From Endothia cerciana (Eukaryota; Ascomycota; Sordariomycetes; Diaporthales; Cryphonectriaceae), in assembly GCA_026119935.1 (NCBI GenBank), contig JALRMH010000008.1:496001-560000 (forward strand): DNA of 64,000 nucleotides. The letters run 5' to 3'. A program made the position numbers and the translations under genes. A model generated the notes under the pieces. That model was given only the letters and a program-made list of their open reading frames with translations, was not told the DNA's origin and did not search any database. Within the stretch, counting starts at the first letter, position 1. The number at the start of each line of letters is the position of its first letter. Positions 24,478 through 35,251 of the stretch are shown piece by piece.

Positions 24478-26657
24478 CTTGATGGTATTGGCCAGTGATG
24501 TCTTGGTGCCTTGGGACACATGCCCATGACCGGAACTTCTGCGTAGCCCATTTTATATCTCTACACCTTCTTTCTGAAGCTGATTCCATTCAACACTGGA
24601 CATAGCATCCTACCTGAGTAATCATATGTCTAAAGCGTGTAGTGGAGTATCTACGAAGATGAGGTTTACTCAGCGGCCTTCCGCGGGTGGTGGGCCGGGG
24701 AAAGGATCCACCGCCGTACAAATCACGACTTCCGTATTGGGGATAATCCGAGATAGCGCTCTGCAAATTCCACGCGCTTCTGGTGATCAGCTGAATACTA
24801 ATACTTTTCTTGCATATTCTCGAGTGGGGACTGACTATGTCTGGGGCGTTATCAGTGTTAGCGATCCCAAGTCCCACTCACTCGATAAATTACAAACTGA
24901 ATGATTCCGCATGTGAGAGACAGCTGGCAGTACTAAATCTCTGATTGACCTGCCCATCCCTTTAGTAGACGACGAGCAACTAGAGGTTCCTCCCACGCGC
25001 ACAATATCAATCCTGCTTCCATCGACAACTCGCAGGCCGTTCACCACAAGCAGCCGTTCTTACTTTGATAAGATAATATTGTAGGATAAGACGTCAGCAT
25101 CTACACCTAAGACTGATAATACATTCTGAGGGCTTTGTTCTGGCGAGTGCTCGACCGTTCAATGATGATGATGATGATGGAGCATTCTCAGCGGGGAGTT
25201 TTCCCGGGATCTTTACTTATTTATGAATGTGGTGCGGCGCGTGTGCTGCAAGCCGCTATGCTCATCGATGAGAAGAGGGTTAATTTGGTCACTTCAATCC
25301 GAAGTTCTGCAGATATGCTGGAATACTTCCCAGAGAGAAAGGCGAGAACTATAATGCGAGGTATCGAGACTTTTGCGACCAAGGCGAGTCATCCCTTGAC
25401 AGCGCCTGTGCTGTTGCGGTTCATATAATACCAAAAGTGAAGCCTCTGTCTTGGATTATCTGCGTGCTGCCTGCATTGGCCGCCAGGTTAAGGCCGGCCA
25501 AAGTCAGAGACTGTCGGCCTCGGTCCTTAACTAGGACTCCATAGACAGAGGCACTTGAGCATGGGCGTATACTCCATTGCCACCACTCGCAGTCCTTCAG
25601 ACTGACAGACCGAAACGGGTTTGACCATTCACCTATCCCTGCACACCACCCTAGAGCAGACCGCAAACCAATGTTAGACTGCTAGATGCTGAGGATGTCT
25701 CTGCTTGCGCTACACTGCGTGGGTTCGAGGAACCTCACGTTCTACACCCCTCTGGCTGTTTTTTTCACTAGATAGATGACGGTCGGTCGATGCTCTATCA
25801 GACAGAAGGCCGTGAATGGCCCGTTGTCAAGCTACGCTGCGCCCGCAATGCGCCACAGGTGCGGTGTTTGGTATGACAGACCCTGTGCGCGTATCACATG
25901 AGCTCGCGGTTGACTCTCCTTATTGACCCAGTGTTCGATACAGAGCTCCCTCGCTAAGGCCTTGTAGAGCGCAGGCCAGTTGACGCTGTTCAATCGCCGT
26001 AATACCGGCGACTGCAGTGGAACTAGTGCTCCAAAGCGATTCGGTATGACGCCGATCGGGCTCTGGACCCCTGTGTACTTTGTCCTTTTTTTTTTTTTTT
26101 TTTTTTTTGGCCTCTCCTTTCTTTTTTTGAGGCAACAATCTGAAACGTGCACCTATGGGGAGAGTCTTCATATTTGCAGGGACTGGCCCCGACGCTGTAT
26201 GTATGGCTGGGGGAAAATAGGGCTAACGGTACACCACTGGACTAAACGTAGTCCGATAGCGTACAACCTTCTCGCCGCTAGTCAAAAGGACAGGATGAAG
26301 GTTACAGCCGGAAAACAGGGAAATACAAGCCACAACAAGCCTCAACGCCGGCGGTGAATGAATCGCATATGCGATCGACAGCCACGCCGCCTTGCCCTAG
26401 GCCATTGGGTGAACCCCACGGGTGTATCCCGGGACTGGACCACTTTGGTGCACACACACCGTAGCAGAGGCGGTTCAGGAAATGGGCGTTGTGGCGACGC
26501 CCGGGGGGACAGACGTCACATTTATGACAGCTGGCGGGCGTCCTGGCAGACCCCGTTGGAAAACGTCCCATCGCCTAGCAGCCACGGTATCTTGGTGCAT
26601 TCTTTTTCTTTAGAACCCCCCAACCGAATCCCCACCGGACCAGAGCCCAACGGCGCG
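24478..26657. other. Intergenic region
   Basis: About 2.2 kb. Contains the hydrolase promoter, a short ATG repeat near 25163-25178, and a T-rich pyrimidine tract at about 26083-26108. A plus-strand frame 25135-25428 is mildly protein-like but has no motif or splice support. Nothing else recognised. Confidence 0.45.
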
Positions 26658-27335
26658 ATGGCCGGAACCGACAGTTCCAGACCTCGCCCATCACGTCGAG
26701 ACCGCGACCGAGATAAGGACAGGAGCAGAGGCGGGGGAAGGGATAGATACTCCTCACCCGACTCCGACAGGGACCACAGCTCCAGGAGGAAGGTCGATGA
26801 GGCGACACCCCATGAGGACTCGCGCGGCCGGCGGCACGGCCGGCGGTCTGCAGCCTATCGCGACGGCTATGCCTCCGCTGGGTATTCCGACAGCGACCCT
26901 GATGACGACCGTGGCGACCGGCACTATCCCCTACGCTCGTCAGACAAGAAGGGACGCGGCCGACGGCGCCCGCACAGCGAGTCCCGGGCGGCGCCGTCGA
27001 GGGATGGCCGGCACGACCGCAGCCGCAGAAGCAGCCGCAGCCGCAGCCGGGGCCGTCCCCTGACCGAGGAGGACATGAAGAGGAGGCGCAACCAGGCCAT
27101 CAGGGCTGCTCTCACGGCGGGAGCCGTCGAGGCCTTCCACCAGCGGAACAGGCCCGGGGGTTGGGCTGGGCAGAAGGGGATGCGGGTTGCCACGGCGGCG
27201 CTCTCTGCGGGCCTCATCGACGCCGGGCTGGACAAGAACGCTGGGCAGGGCGCCGGTGGGACCGTGGGCAGGTTGATGCAGTCGGCGGTCGGTGGGATAT
27301 TGGTCGACAAGTTCGCGAATGGTGGGCGGAGATAG
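26658..27335 (+). CDS. Arg/Ser-rich protein with C-terminal glycine-zipper-like region
   Basis: Intronless, 225 residues from the first ATG in good context (GCGCGATGG). Residues 1-135 are highly charged and disordered, with RDRDRDKDRSR, SSRRK and an RS stretch (SRRSSRSRSRGR). Residues 140-225 form a small ordered domain: RRNQAIRAALTAGAVEAFHQR, GGWAGQKGMRVATAALSAGLIDAG, then GGTVGRLMQSAVGGILVDK. Alternating Gly and Ala resemble glycine-zipper helices found after RS-rich regions in many uncharacterised Pezizomycotina proteins. The RS part suggests nuclear localisation or RNA binding, but no RRM or other catalytic domain is present. A run of 15 G follows the stop codon (27345-27359). Confidence 0.75.
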   Translation: MAGTDSSRPRPSRRDRDRDKDRSRGGGRDRYSSPDSDRDHSSRRKVDEATPHEDSRGRRHGRRSAAYRDGYASAGYSDSDPDDDRGDRHYPLRSSDKKGRGRRRPHSESRAAPSRDGRHDRSRRSSRSRSRGRPLTEEDMKRRRNQAIRAALTAGAVEAFHQRNRPGGWAGQKGMRVATAALSAGLIDAGLDKNAGQGAGGTVGRLMQSAVGGILVDKFANGGRR

Positions 27336-28298
27336 GTACTGCTCGGGGGGGGGGGGGGGAAACATGTTATACACCAGGGAGAAGACCGCGACGAGGTATC
27401 ATCAGGGCGTCCTAATGTTCCCAGTACGGTATGGCTTGGATGAAGGGTGATCGCGATCCCATCGGAGAAGCTGAGGGAGACCAGCCAGGAAAAGACCGCC
27501 CCCGGCGTCGTTTGATCCACTTTATGGCCTCCCAAGCGTGACACCTTTGCCCTTTCGGACGGGCCGGAGGTCGAGGACGTTTTGGACATCTGTGCATAAA
27601 GACACAATTTGCACACGGCGGCAGTGGAGTAACAGAGCATTGTCGGTAACTTCGTGGGGGCCGATCACGACCCACCGTGGTCTCTATCACCTCCTGAGAA
27701 CACACGAGTCGGGCTTGGCTCAGCCAGGAGCCGTTATCATTTCATCGTGTTTGTGTCTCAAACTCAAATGTCGCCACCATTTCGGCAAGCCCGTCATCAA
27801 GGCAAGGAGTAGCTGCGAGAACGTCGTAATCCTCCAGTTGCATCATGCTGCCCCTGCACCCTTCCTCCCTCCTAGCGACATCACCCACATCTACGTGAGG
27901 GGGTGGGGTGGGGAGAGGGGGCGGCCACTTCCACTAGACAACAATAGCTCATACAAGCTAATCTCATCGGGTTATCCTCTTAAGGTTGGCTTCAGGGCAG
28001 GTAAGACTTGAAATAGTGCTGTTGTTAGTTGCTGACACACCAATGGGAAGTACGCATTCAGGAGGCCTGAGCCGAGTAGTACGACGCGAGAGAACTGTAA
28101 ACGGAGAGGACGACAATATTATGTGATTAGATATGTTGTATTCGTTTTGGTGCCCAGCATTCTCCGCGCCGCCGTCTGTTCGCGACATGGCTGGGTCTTT
28201 CTATGTTCTATGTATGTATACAGCTCTATTAGTTTGTTTTGTACAGGCCAGCTAGCCGGCTCAGAGACCTTTTCCTCCCCCCCAGTGCAGTTCATCCG
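27336..28298. other. Intergenic region between two 3' ends
   Basis: Lies between the RS-rich gene and the convergent 95-residue gene. Begins with the G15 run at 27345. A long plus-strand frame (27538-28011) shows no motif and has the composition of noncoding DNA. Confidence 0.45.
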
Positions 28299-28718
28299 TC
28301 AGATATGCCTGCTGATGGGACCGATGTCTAGCCTCCAGCGCTGGTAGGTCTCGACCTCCCTCTCGGAGATCTGGCCGCGGCGCCTGCGTTGTGCTTTTTG
28401 TGTGGGCAGCACTAAGATTTGGGTTAGTAAAAGCGTCCATGGTGGGATATGGACGTGGGGAGCGTGGTGGTGACATACGGTGTTGTGAGATGTGGTCATC
28501 AAGGATGTCGGACTCGTCGACAAGCTGGGACAGGCCGGGTGCTGCGAGCAGAGGCCTTGGTGGAGAGAGACCGGACGACGCGAGGGTGTTGTACTCTGTT
28601 TTGGGATGATGTCAGCACCTGTATTAATAGACACGACCGGGGACACAAGTTTGTGCTCACGTGGAGAAGGCCTCCGCTCCGTTGCGCTAAGTGAAGTTGG
28701 CTGAGGGGGGGAAGCCAT
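28299..28718 (-). CDS. Small three-exon protein of unknown function (95 residues)
   Basis: Exons 28718-28661, 28595-28479 and 28411-28299. Intron 1 (65 nt) has GTGAGC, GTGCTGACA and AACAG. Intron 2 (67 nt) has GTATGT, a perfect TTACTAAC branch and CTTAG. Both splice phases match and yield one frame: MASPPQPTSLSATERRPSP, then a middle containing PPRPLLAAPGLSQLVDE and SDILDDHISQH, then LLPTQKAQRRRRGQISE and a C-terminus ending IGPISRHI. A basic RRRRG cluster sits before an amphipathic end (EREVETYQRWRLDIG). There is no signal peptide or membrane span, so it is probably soluble and possibly nuclear. I do not recognise the family. Splice-signal quality is the main evidence. Confidence 0.65.
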   Translation of the reverse strand: MASPPQPTSLSATERRPSPREHKLVSPVVSINTGADIIPKQSTTPSRRPVSLHQGLCSQHPACPSLSTSPTSLMTTSHNTVCHHHAPHVHIPPWTLLLTQILVLPTQKAQRRRRGQISEREVETYQRWRLDIGPISRHI

Positions 28719-29186
28719 GACAAGGCTGAGGTTGCTCGTGGGTGGAATTTGCGTCTGGATGGTTTTCAAGGTCGGGGCTGGAGGGTCTGATGCTGGGGCT
28801 GAGGAGACACGAAGAGGATCGAGCGAGGGGAGAGAGAGAGAGGAGGGAAGGCGGTCCAGCTGGCCCTTTTCAAGCCGGTCCACGATCCCGGATCCCACCG
28901 CGATGATCGTGCAAAGAATTTCGATGCGAGCGCACTCCGGGGCGGGTCACCCCGAAGCCCAGACCACACTCGATCCCACTAATGCAGGCCCCAGGTCCCA
29001 CTCGACCCACAAATGCGGCGGAATCTTCTGATGTGATGACACTTTTGGAACACGTTCGACTGATCTTGCAGCGATGCCCGGCAGTCCGGAGATCGTTGGA
29101 ACGATTCGCGTCGCGGGGCCCCAAGGCACGGAGGCAGAGGCGGGACCCGCCGAGATCTCATCCCTATCTTCGCCTTCCTGCCATAG

Positions 29187-29218
<32 letters not shown>

Positions 29219-30381
29219 TGGTAGCATAGTATGTGTGCGGCACATGGCCCGACGATGCTTCCTTTTTTTCCCCGGGGGCATATTATCGTGCACCAGCGGG
29301 CTATGCCAAGCCGTGAACCATGTGTGCTGGGACTATCCTCTAATGCTGAGGTTTCACTGCGCGGCTGCCCCTGCGAGGACTGTGTTGGCTAGTTTCCATA
29401 TCACACACATCACTGGCCCAGACCGAAGAGACTGGGCTAGGCTCTGGCTCGCCACAAAGATGGACTCGACATCCATTTATTCCTCAGCGGCGGTTGCCAT
29501 CGTGATGCGTTATTCAGCAGTGTCTGGCCTGTCACTGGCCCATTTCAATGAGCCGTTGACAGATCACCACCGCGGGACACGTGCATACCAGGCCTGGTCT
29601 GTTTGTTCAACGGATAATGCCACGTCTGAAACTGTGGTCCTTCCGGGGCGGTGCAGTAGTGATCGACAAGATATTGCATAACAAGTGATCGCATATAGTA
29701 TATGGCTATCTTGCAAGCAGTGAGGGGCACTTTCAAGAGCCCTGTCCGTTCTCCCCGAGCCTCGAGAGGCTACGAGATAGGATGGCCGTGAGATCCCTCG
29801 CGCCGGAGCGTAGGGTTTGACTGTGGCCCGCCGACGGCCCGGGAAAAAGCACTTCCTGCCCTAGCTTGTAGCATAGTCTTGAGGACATGCATAAATGGTC
29901 GTGGGCAGCCCCTGAGACAAGGTCTCGATAATCGTGCGATCGTGATCAAGGCGACACGCCAGCGTCTCGCAGATCACCTAGGGCCAACTCAGCACGATCG
30001 CACCCCGAAGGGAGCAGGAGGTTTCCGACTGGCTGATATGTCTCCGAGCATGCAGAAGCAATATGCATGCCGAGCGCCTAGCATATGTAATACTCGTGTT
30101 GCGTATAACAGCCACTACTACAGTAACAAGCCCCAGCCTACCCCGGAGGCTGCGTCTGTGAGGGGGGGGGGAGGGTCGGTTGTTGTGGCCCAGGAACCTC
30201 GCTGCCTCATCCCCGAGATGCAGCATATCCACATGCTCACCCCCGCAGTCCCGGGGTAATCGAATGATCCTTTTTTTTCTTTTCTTCCCGTTTCTTTTTT
30301 CAGCCTATCTCTGCTCAGCAAGACGTCCGGCAGTGGCCGTCCAGGCCGATCTTGTTCGCTGGCTCCCGTTGTGCATCCGAG
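28719..30381. other. Intergenic region
   Basis: Between divergent genes. Holds the (TAC)n hairpin at 29181-29221 and a T-rich tract at 30268-30300. A plus-strand frame at 29879-30259 is not supported by motif or splicing. Confidence 0.45.
29181..29221. repeat. (TAC)n microsatellite inside a short inverted repeat
   Basis: About ten TAC units are bracketed by CCATAGTA on the left and TACTATGG on the right, so the block could fold as a stem with a repetitive loop. Confidence 0.8.
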
Positions 30382-31807
30382 ATGGAGGAACTCGACCGCA
30401 TTCTCGAATCGTATGTCGCCAAGGGTGAGAAGCCCGGCAGGGACGAGCTGCTCGGGGTTGCATTTGTGGTCGTGAATAAAGATGGTGAGCCAGCAAAGAT
30501 TAAAAAAAAAAGAAGAAGAAGAAAAGGGAAAAAAGGAGATAAGAAAAAAAAAATAAAAAAAAAACAAAAAAAACAACAACCCCGAGACTCCTCCATTCCC
30601 TCGGGATCGTCCCCGCTGGCCCGAGTCCCGCTCAGGTGTCATCTACCAGGGAGCAGCAGGACGAAATGTATCGGTTGCAGACTCGCCAAAGTTCACGGCC
30701 GACTCCTTCTGCTGGGTTGCAGCCATGACGAAGATCGTCACCGCGGCATGTGCCATGCAGCTCGTCGAGGAGGGCCTGGTTGGGCTTGACGACGACGTCA
30801 GGCCGCTGGTCCCCCAGCTGGCAGAGGTGAAGATCCTCAGGGGTTTCGTCGGGGACGACGTGCCTGTTCCCGAGGAGAACACAACACCGATCACGATGCG
30901 GTACGACTCTACGCTCGTGATCACCACCACGTTGTAGGAGTCCGTAGGCGGGGCTGACCCTGTCCCCTGCAGCCAGTTGCTTGTCCACACTGCCGGCTCT
31001 GGGTATGGCAACGGTGATCCAGACCTTGCCAGGTGGGCGAAGCATATAGGGCGCAAGCACGAAGAGCATGAAGGGACTGCCGAGGCCTGGAACACGCCCC
31101 TGAAGTTCACGCCCGGCCAAGGGTGGTACTACGGGAGTAATCTCGACTGGGCAGGCCAAGTCATTGAGAAGCTCACCGGCAAGACGCTCGGCGAGTGCAT
31201 GTCGGAGAACATATTCAAGCCGCTGGGAATGAACGACACCGCCTTCCGGAGGGAGTCGCTCCCGCAGGTCCAGGACCGGATCGTCCCTACTGCATACCGT
31301 GACAAGGAGTCCGGTGAGCTCGCGACCGGTGACCATTTTGCCCCCGCTGATCCCAAGGTTGAGAGCGGTGGTGGCGGGCTCTATACGACGGCTGCAGACT
31401 ACGCCAAGCCCCTGCGGGCTCTCTTGAGGGCCTCAGCCGGAGACGGCGGGCTTCTGAGGAAAGAGACCGTCGACGAGATGTTCAGACCACAGTTAACAGA
31501 CAAGCAGAGGAGCTGGCTCGACTTCATCACGGGGTTGTTCCATGACGGCTTAGCCCCGGATTTTGAGCCGGGCATACCGCTAGATCATGGCATCAGTGGT
31601 GCTATAAATATGGCGGACTCTCCCGGCAAGAGGAGGAAAGGCGGCATGATGTGGGCCGGGATGTGCAATGCGCACTGGTTTATCGATCGTGAGTCAGGGA
31701 TAGGAGCTACATTTTTCACCAGCGCTCTGCCTCAGCCGGATCCGGTCGTCATCAAAGCGTGGGATGAGCTGGAGCGCGCTGTATACAGCACCTTGCCATC
31801 AGCCTGA
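30382..31807 (+). CDS. Beta-lactamase-fold serine hydrolase homologue lacking the nucleophile
   Basis: Exons 30382-30484, 30636-30900 and 30973-31807 give 400 residues. Intron 1 (151 nt) is A-rich; intron 2 is 72 nt and ends CCCTGCAG. The protein matches the class C beta-lactamase/esterase family (EstB and LovD type): DELLGVAFVVVNKDG, ITMRQLLVHTAG, WYYGSNLDWAGQVIEKLTG (the Tyr motif), GGGGLYTTAADYAKPLRALL, and a C-terminal MMWAGMCNAHWFIDRESGIGA. The usual SxxK motif reads A64-M-T-K67 (codon GCC instead of TCC), so the serine nucleophile is absent while the lysine is kept. There is no signal peptide, so it is probably cytosolic. Known members hydrolyse or transfer acyl esters; this one may be a pseudoenzyme, or the base may be an error. 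Confidence 0.85.
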
Positions 31808-33744
31808 CCTCTCGAATTGCCTTTCTTGCATTGCCAGGGGGGGCGTCGGGTACTTTCATCTCTATCGATGGCGTGCGCATCCCTGAATCGCTTTGGGGCC
31901 ACATTAGCCATCCACGTGATGGGCCAAAAGACAGCTGGCAGGCTTTGCCCGACTCCATCGAGTCGAGTCGACAGTGCTCCGTTTCTTCGGAACGTCGCTC
32001 CGTTCTTACCCAACCGGGCAAGACGACAGTGACTCAGGGTGGGTAGCATTAGTCAACCCTCTCATACCGCCGGGCCATCATCGTCTGAAGAGTCTCCCAA
32101 ACGGCAGAACTGCAGGAATCGACGTGCTCAATATGACGTTGAGGACGGCCCATCTGTCATGGCTGGATCTAATTGAACAACGTGATCTGCTTCATGCTCG
32201 ATAGAACTTGTCCAGGATGGATGAGTCTCGAGTTGGGAAGAGGCTGCTCGGTGGGGACATATCCCGCCCCCCCCCCCCCATGGAGCCGAAGACGCTGGGA
32301 TTCACCTGTCATGTGGACACCGTAGAACCGTACTCCATCGCATCCACTCTTCCCCCCCCCCCCTCTTCTCTTTTGTTCTCGATATTCGAATACGTGCCCG
32401 TCGAAGTTGTATATCAACGCGTTACCACCAAAGACGACATAATGAATCGAGAGGACTGAGACGGCTAACACCACGCGTTGCCATCATCCGCTAGATTTGA
32501 AAAGGATATCCGATCTCTGTGAAATCATGATAGGTTGAGGACATTATGGACGATTGTGATGCCGTTAGGAACCAACCGGATGCAAATGCACTGTCATCAC
32601 GAGTACTCGACAACGGTTGTCATCTCTGCTTACCCGGTACATGCACTGAACTAAAGCACGGCGAGATGTTGGTCTTGGCCAACCTCTCGTGGAGTATTCA
32701 CCAGCAGTGGCGGCCGGGGTTACGTTTGAACTATCACTTTTGGGCGCCTTCCAAGTTTTGTTTGGACCTGTGCTTGTTGATGCGTCCTTCTGCAGACTGG
32801 CCCAGTGCACCCGAAAAGGCTTGGCTGTGTGATGCGACGATTGCTCAGGTAGCCTGGCGAAGCATCGATATTACTTCGAAAGAAGCTTTAAACCTCACAT
32901 CTTGATCTGGCTCTGGCTACCGAGGCATTGAAGGTTAGGAAATATCGCACGCGCCCTTTTCCTGATAGCCAGTACGAAAAGTACAGCGCCTTTCTCTGGC
33001 TGCAAAATATGTCTGCAGAAGCCAGTATTGTGGAGGAGGAGGAGGAGGAGGAGGAGGAGGAGGCTGGAGGTCCCTCGTATGTAAGGGCATCATGGAATAG
33101 ACTCGCAAACCCGGCCGGCCTGTCTCGTTCGACATGCGACGCCTGAGGGTATCGTAGCGGCCTGGACGTAGCAGCCGCACTTTTCTCTTGCTGTCGGGGA
33201 GCGCCGCGGATCAGGACGTCTCAACATCCGAAGGACTGTGTTCAGAACGCCGCAGCGTTCGAAGGCATCTTCCAGCCTTTCGAGCTTGACCTCTAGAGCA
33301 CTTATACTCGATGCGATGTCGCTATCAGCGTGCCAGGGTTTGCTATGGTCGTGCAAAACGAGCCCCCCCCCCCCGGTTTACTGTCTCGCTATTGGCTGCG
33401 CGTTCCTCTGTAGGCCCCGCTAACCAACCATTACACGGGTACCTGGGTACGATCATCGTCATCCTGTCCAGGGCAACATGCGAACATCCTCTGCGCATCA
33501 TCTCTCCTCCAAGAACCCCCACGAGACCTCTTCCCACGCACAAGGCGACAAAATCCTTAAGCAGTCCCGGCCGGGCCCTCGACATCAAACCGACCAACCC
33601 CTCGCAAACCCCCACCCCAAGATCGAGGAGCGGTCCCAGGCTCAAGACCTCGAAAGAACTGCACACTCGCAGCCCGGCGGCCGCCTCTACCCCCCCCCCC
33701 CCCCCCCCCGCTCTGGCGCCGACCACCGGAAGGCCGCAGCGACA
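31808..33744. other. Intergenic region upstream of VPS60
   Basis: About 1.9 kb. Contains C-runs near 32269-32279 and 32351-32361, a (GGA)n run at 33032-33062 and the C20 tract at 33690-33709 in the presumed VPS60 leader. A plus-strand frame 32546-32905 has no motif. No gene called. Confidence 0.5.
33690..33709 (+). repeat. C20 homopolymer in the VPS60 leader
   Basis: Twenty consecutive C lie 35 nt before the VPS60 start codon. This is the longest of ten or more C/G runs of at least 13 in the window. Confidence 0.9.
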
Positions 33745-34392
33745 ATGAACCGCCTCTTCGGCAGCTCCTCCAAGACGCCCCGGCCGACCCTCAACTCGGC
33801 CATCTCGGGCGTCGACGAGCGCATCTCCTCGATCGACGTGAAGCTCGCCTCGCTCAACGCGGAGCTCCAGACCTACCAGGGCAAGCTGTCGCGCATGCGC
33901 GACGGCCCGGGCAAGACGGCCCTGAAGCAGAAGGCCCTCAAGGTCCTGCAGCGGCGAAGGGCCTACGAGGCGCAGCGGGACCAGCTGCAGTCGCAGGTCT
34001 GGAACATGGAGCAGGCGGGCATGATGCAGGACAACCTCAAGAACGTCATGACCACGGTGGACGCCATGAAGACGACGCAGAAGGAGCTGAAGCGCCAGTA
34101 CGGCAAGGTCGACATCGACCGCATCGAGAGGCTCAACGACGAGATGGCCGACCTGATGGACGTCGGCAACGAGATCCAGGAGAGCCTGGCCCGGAGCTAC
34201 GACGTGCCGGAGGACGTCGACGAGGCCGAGCTGGACGCAGAGCTCGAGGCGCTGGGCGCCGAGGTCGACCTGGAGAGGGAGGCGGGCGGCGGCGAGGCGC
34301 TGCCCGGCTTCATGCAGGACGAGGTGCCCGACTTCATCGATGAGCCGCCTGTGACGGAAGCGGGCAAGGCGGTCAAGGAGGCTGCGGGCTAG
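33745..34392 (+). CDS. VPS60: ESCRT-III-associated SNF7-family protein Vps60/CHMP5
   Basis: Intronless, 215 residues, the usual size for CHMP5. It starts MNRLFGSSS, the typical Vps60 N-terminus, and the ATG follows GACA. The SNF7 core spans residues about 15-160: basic helix 1 (RISSIDVKLASLNAELQTY), helix 2 with KQKALKVLQRRRAYEAQRDQL, then MMQDNLKNVMTTVDAMKTTQ and KVDIDRIERLNDEMADLMD. The acidic autoinhibitory and MIT-interacting end includes EDVDEAELDAELEALG and LPGFMQDEVPDFIDEPP. The protein acts on endosomes with Vps4 and Vta1 in multivesicular-body sorting. It is convergent with the F-box gene. Longer antisense frames here are GC-driven shadows. Confidence 0.95.
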   Translation: MNRLFGSSSKTPRPTLNSAISGVDERISSIDVKLASLNAELQTYQGKLSRMRDGPGKTALKQKALKVLQRRRAYEAQRDQLQSQVWNMEQAGMMQDNLKNVMTTVDAMKTTQKELKRQYGKVDIDRIERLNDEMADLMDVGNEIQESLARSYDVPEDVDEAELDAELEALGAEVDLEREAGGGEALPGFMQDEVPDFIDEPPVTEAGKAVKEAAG

Positions 34393-35251
34393 GAAGATGC
34401 GACATCTGGTCATATGGCACGACGGAGCCGGGGTCGGGCTTGGACAGGAGTTGGTGGCGTTGAGGGTTTCATGAATGGGCAGCGTTCTTGTACAGGGTTC
34501 AGGACAGCACGGAAATCAACAAGATCGTCACGTATTGTCTGGACCAAGATATGACAAGCACGACGCTCGCCGGACAAGTGACGGTGCTGACTGACGTTCC
34601 CTACCGATGCGCCCACCACTACGACTAGGAGCGCGCCATGTCCACGAGGAGCTTGTGGGGGCGGGATCTCGTGCTGACGAGACAATGCACTTAATTGCAA
34701 AGCGTGGTGCCAGGGCGTTCAGGTACCGGGAAGTAGGGAGGCAAGATCTTTGCTCATCCAGGCAAAATGCATCACGTAGGACAGGAGCGACTCGAATATG
34801 GGTGTATGCTGAAGCTTGAGCTGAACGCTACCTCTACAATGCCAATACCTATCGTATACCCATCAACAATTCACTTCGTTCATTCCTTCCAGCGCGATGC
34901 TCCCTACGCCGTGTTTTGGATGACCTTTTTTGTTCTTGGGACCACCTTCCTCCCTTGTCTCTCCTTACCCGAAGCCTATTTTCCTTCCCGTGACACCAGC
35001 GACTCCCTCTATTCACCTCCATTGACTCCGAAGCAATGCGTGCCGGACAAAGTAGATATCGCCATCTACGTCGCCGACGAAAAAGCCAAGAAACGGGAGC
35101 GAGGCTGTCGGACCCATCGTCGATAAGCAACCAAAAGCGAAGCGCGTGATACTGGCCGTGGCTCAGAGTCTGAGGCACATTAAGCCGTTTCCATCTGCGA
35201 CCGCACGTCTGTACCGCCAGGAGTGTGCACGCTGTCTCATGAGGGCACTCC
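34393..35251. other. Convergent intergenic region
   Basis: Shared 3' flank of VPS60 and the F-box/WD40 gene. No frame with motifs and no repeat above 10 nt. Confidence 0.5.

Noticed and set aside
25135..25428. Plus-strand 97-codon frame
   Set aside because: Starts in an ATG repeat and has no domain, signal peptide or splice signals.
25720..25760. GGTTCGAGGAACC-like sequence suggestive of a tRNA T-arm
   Set aside because: No matching acceptor, D-arm or anticodon arm around it; no tRNA was recognised anywhere in the window.
33343..34413. 356-codon minus-strand frame opposite VPS60
   Set aside because: A GC-driven mirror of a well-recognised ESCRT gene; its Leu/Arg/His-rich translation has no motif.
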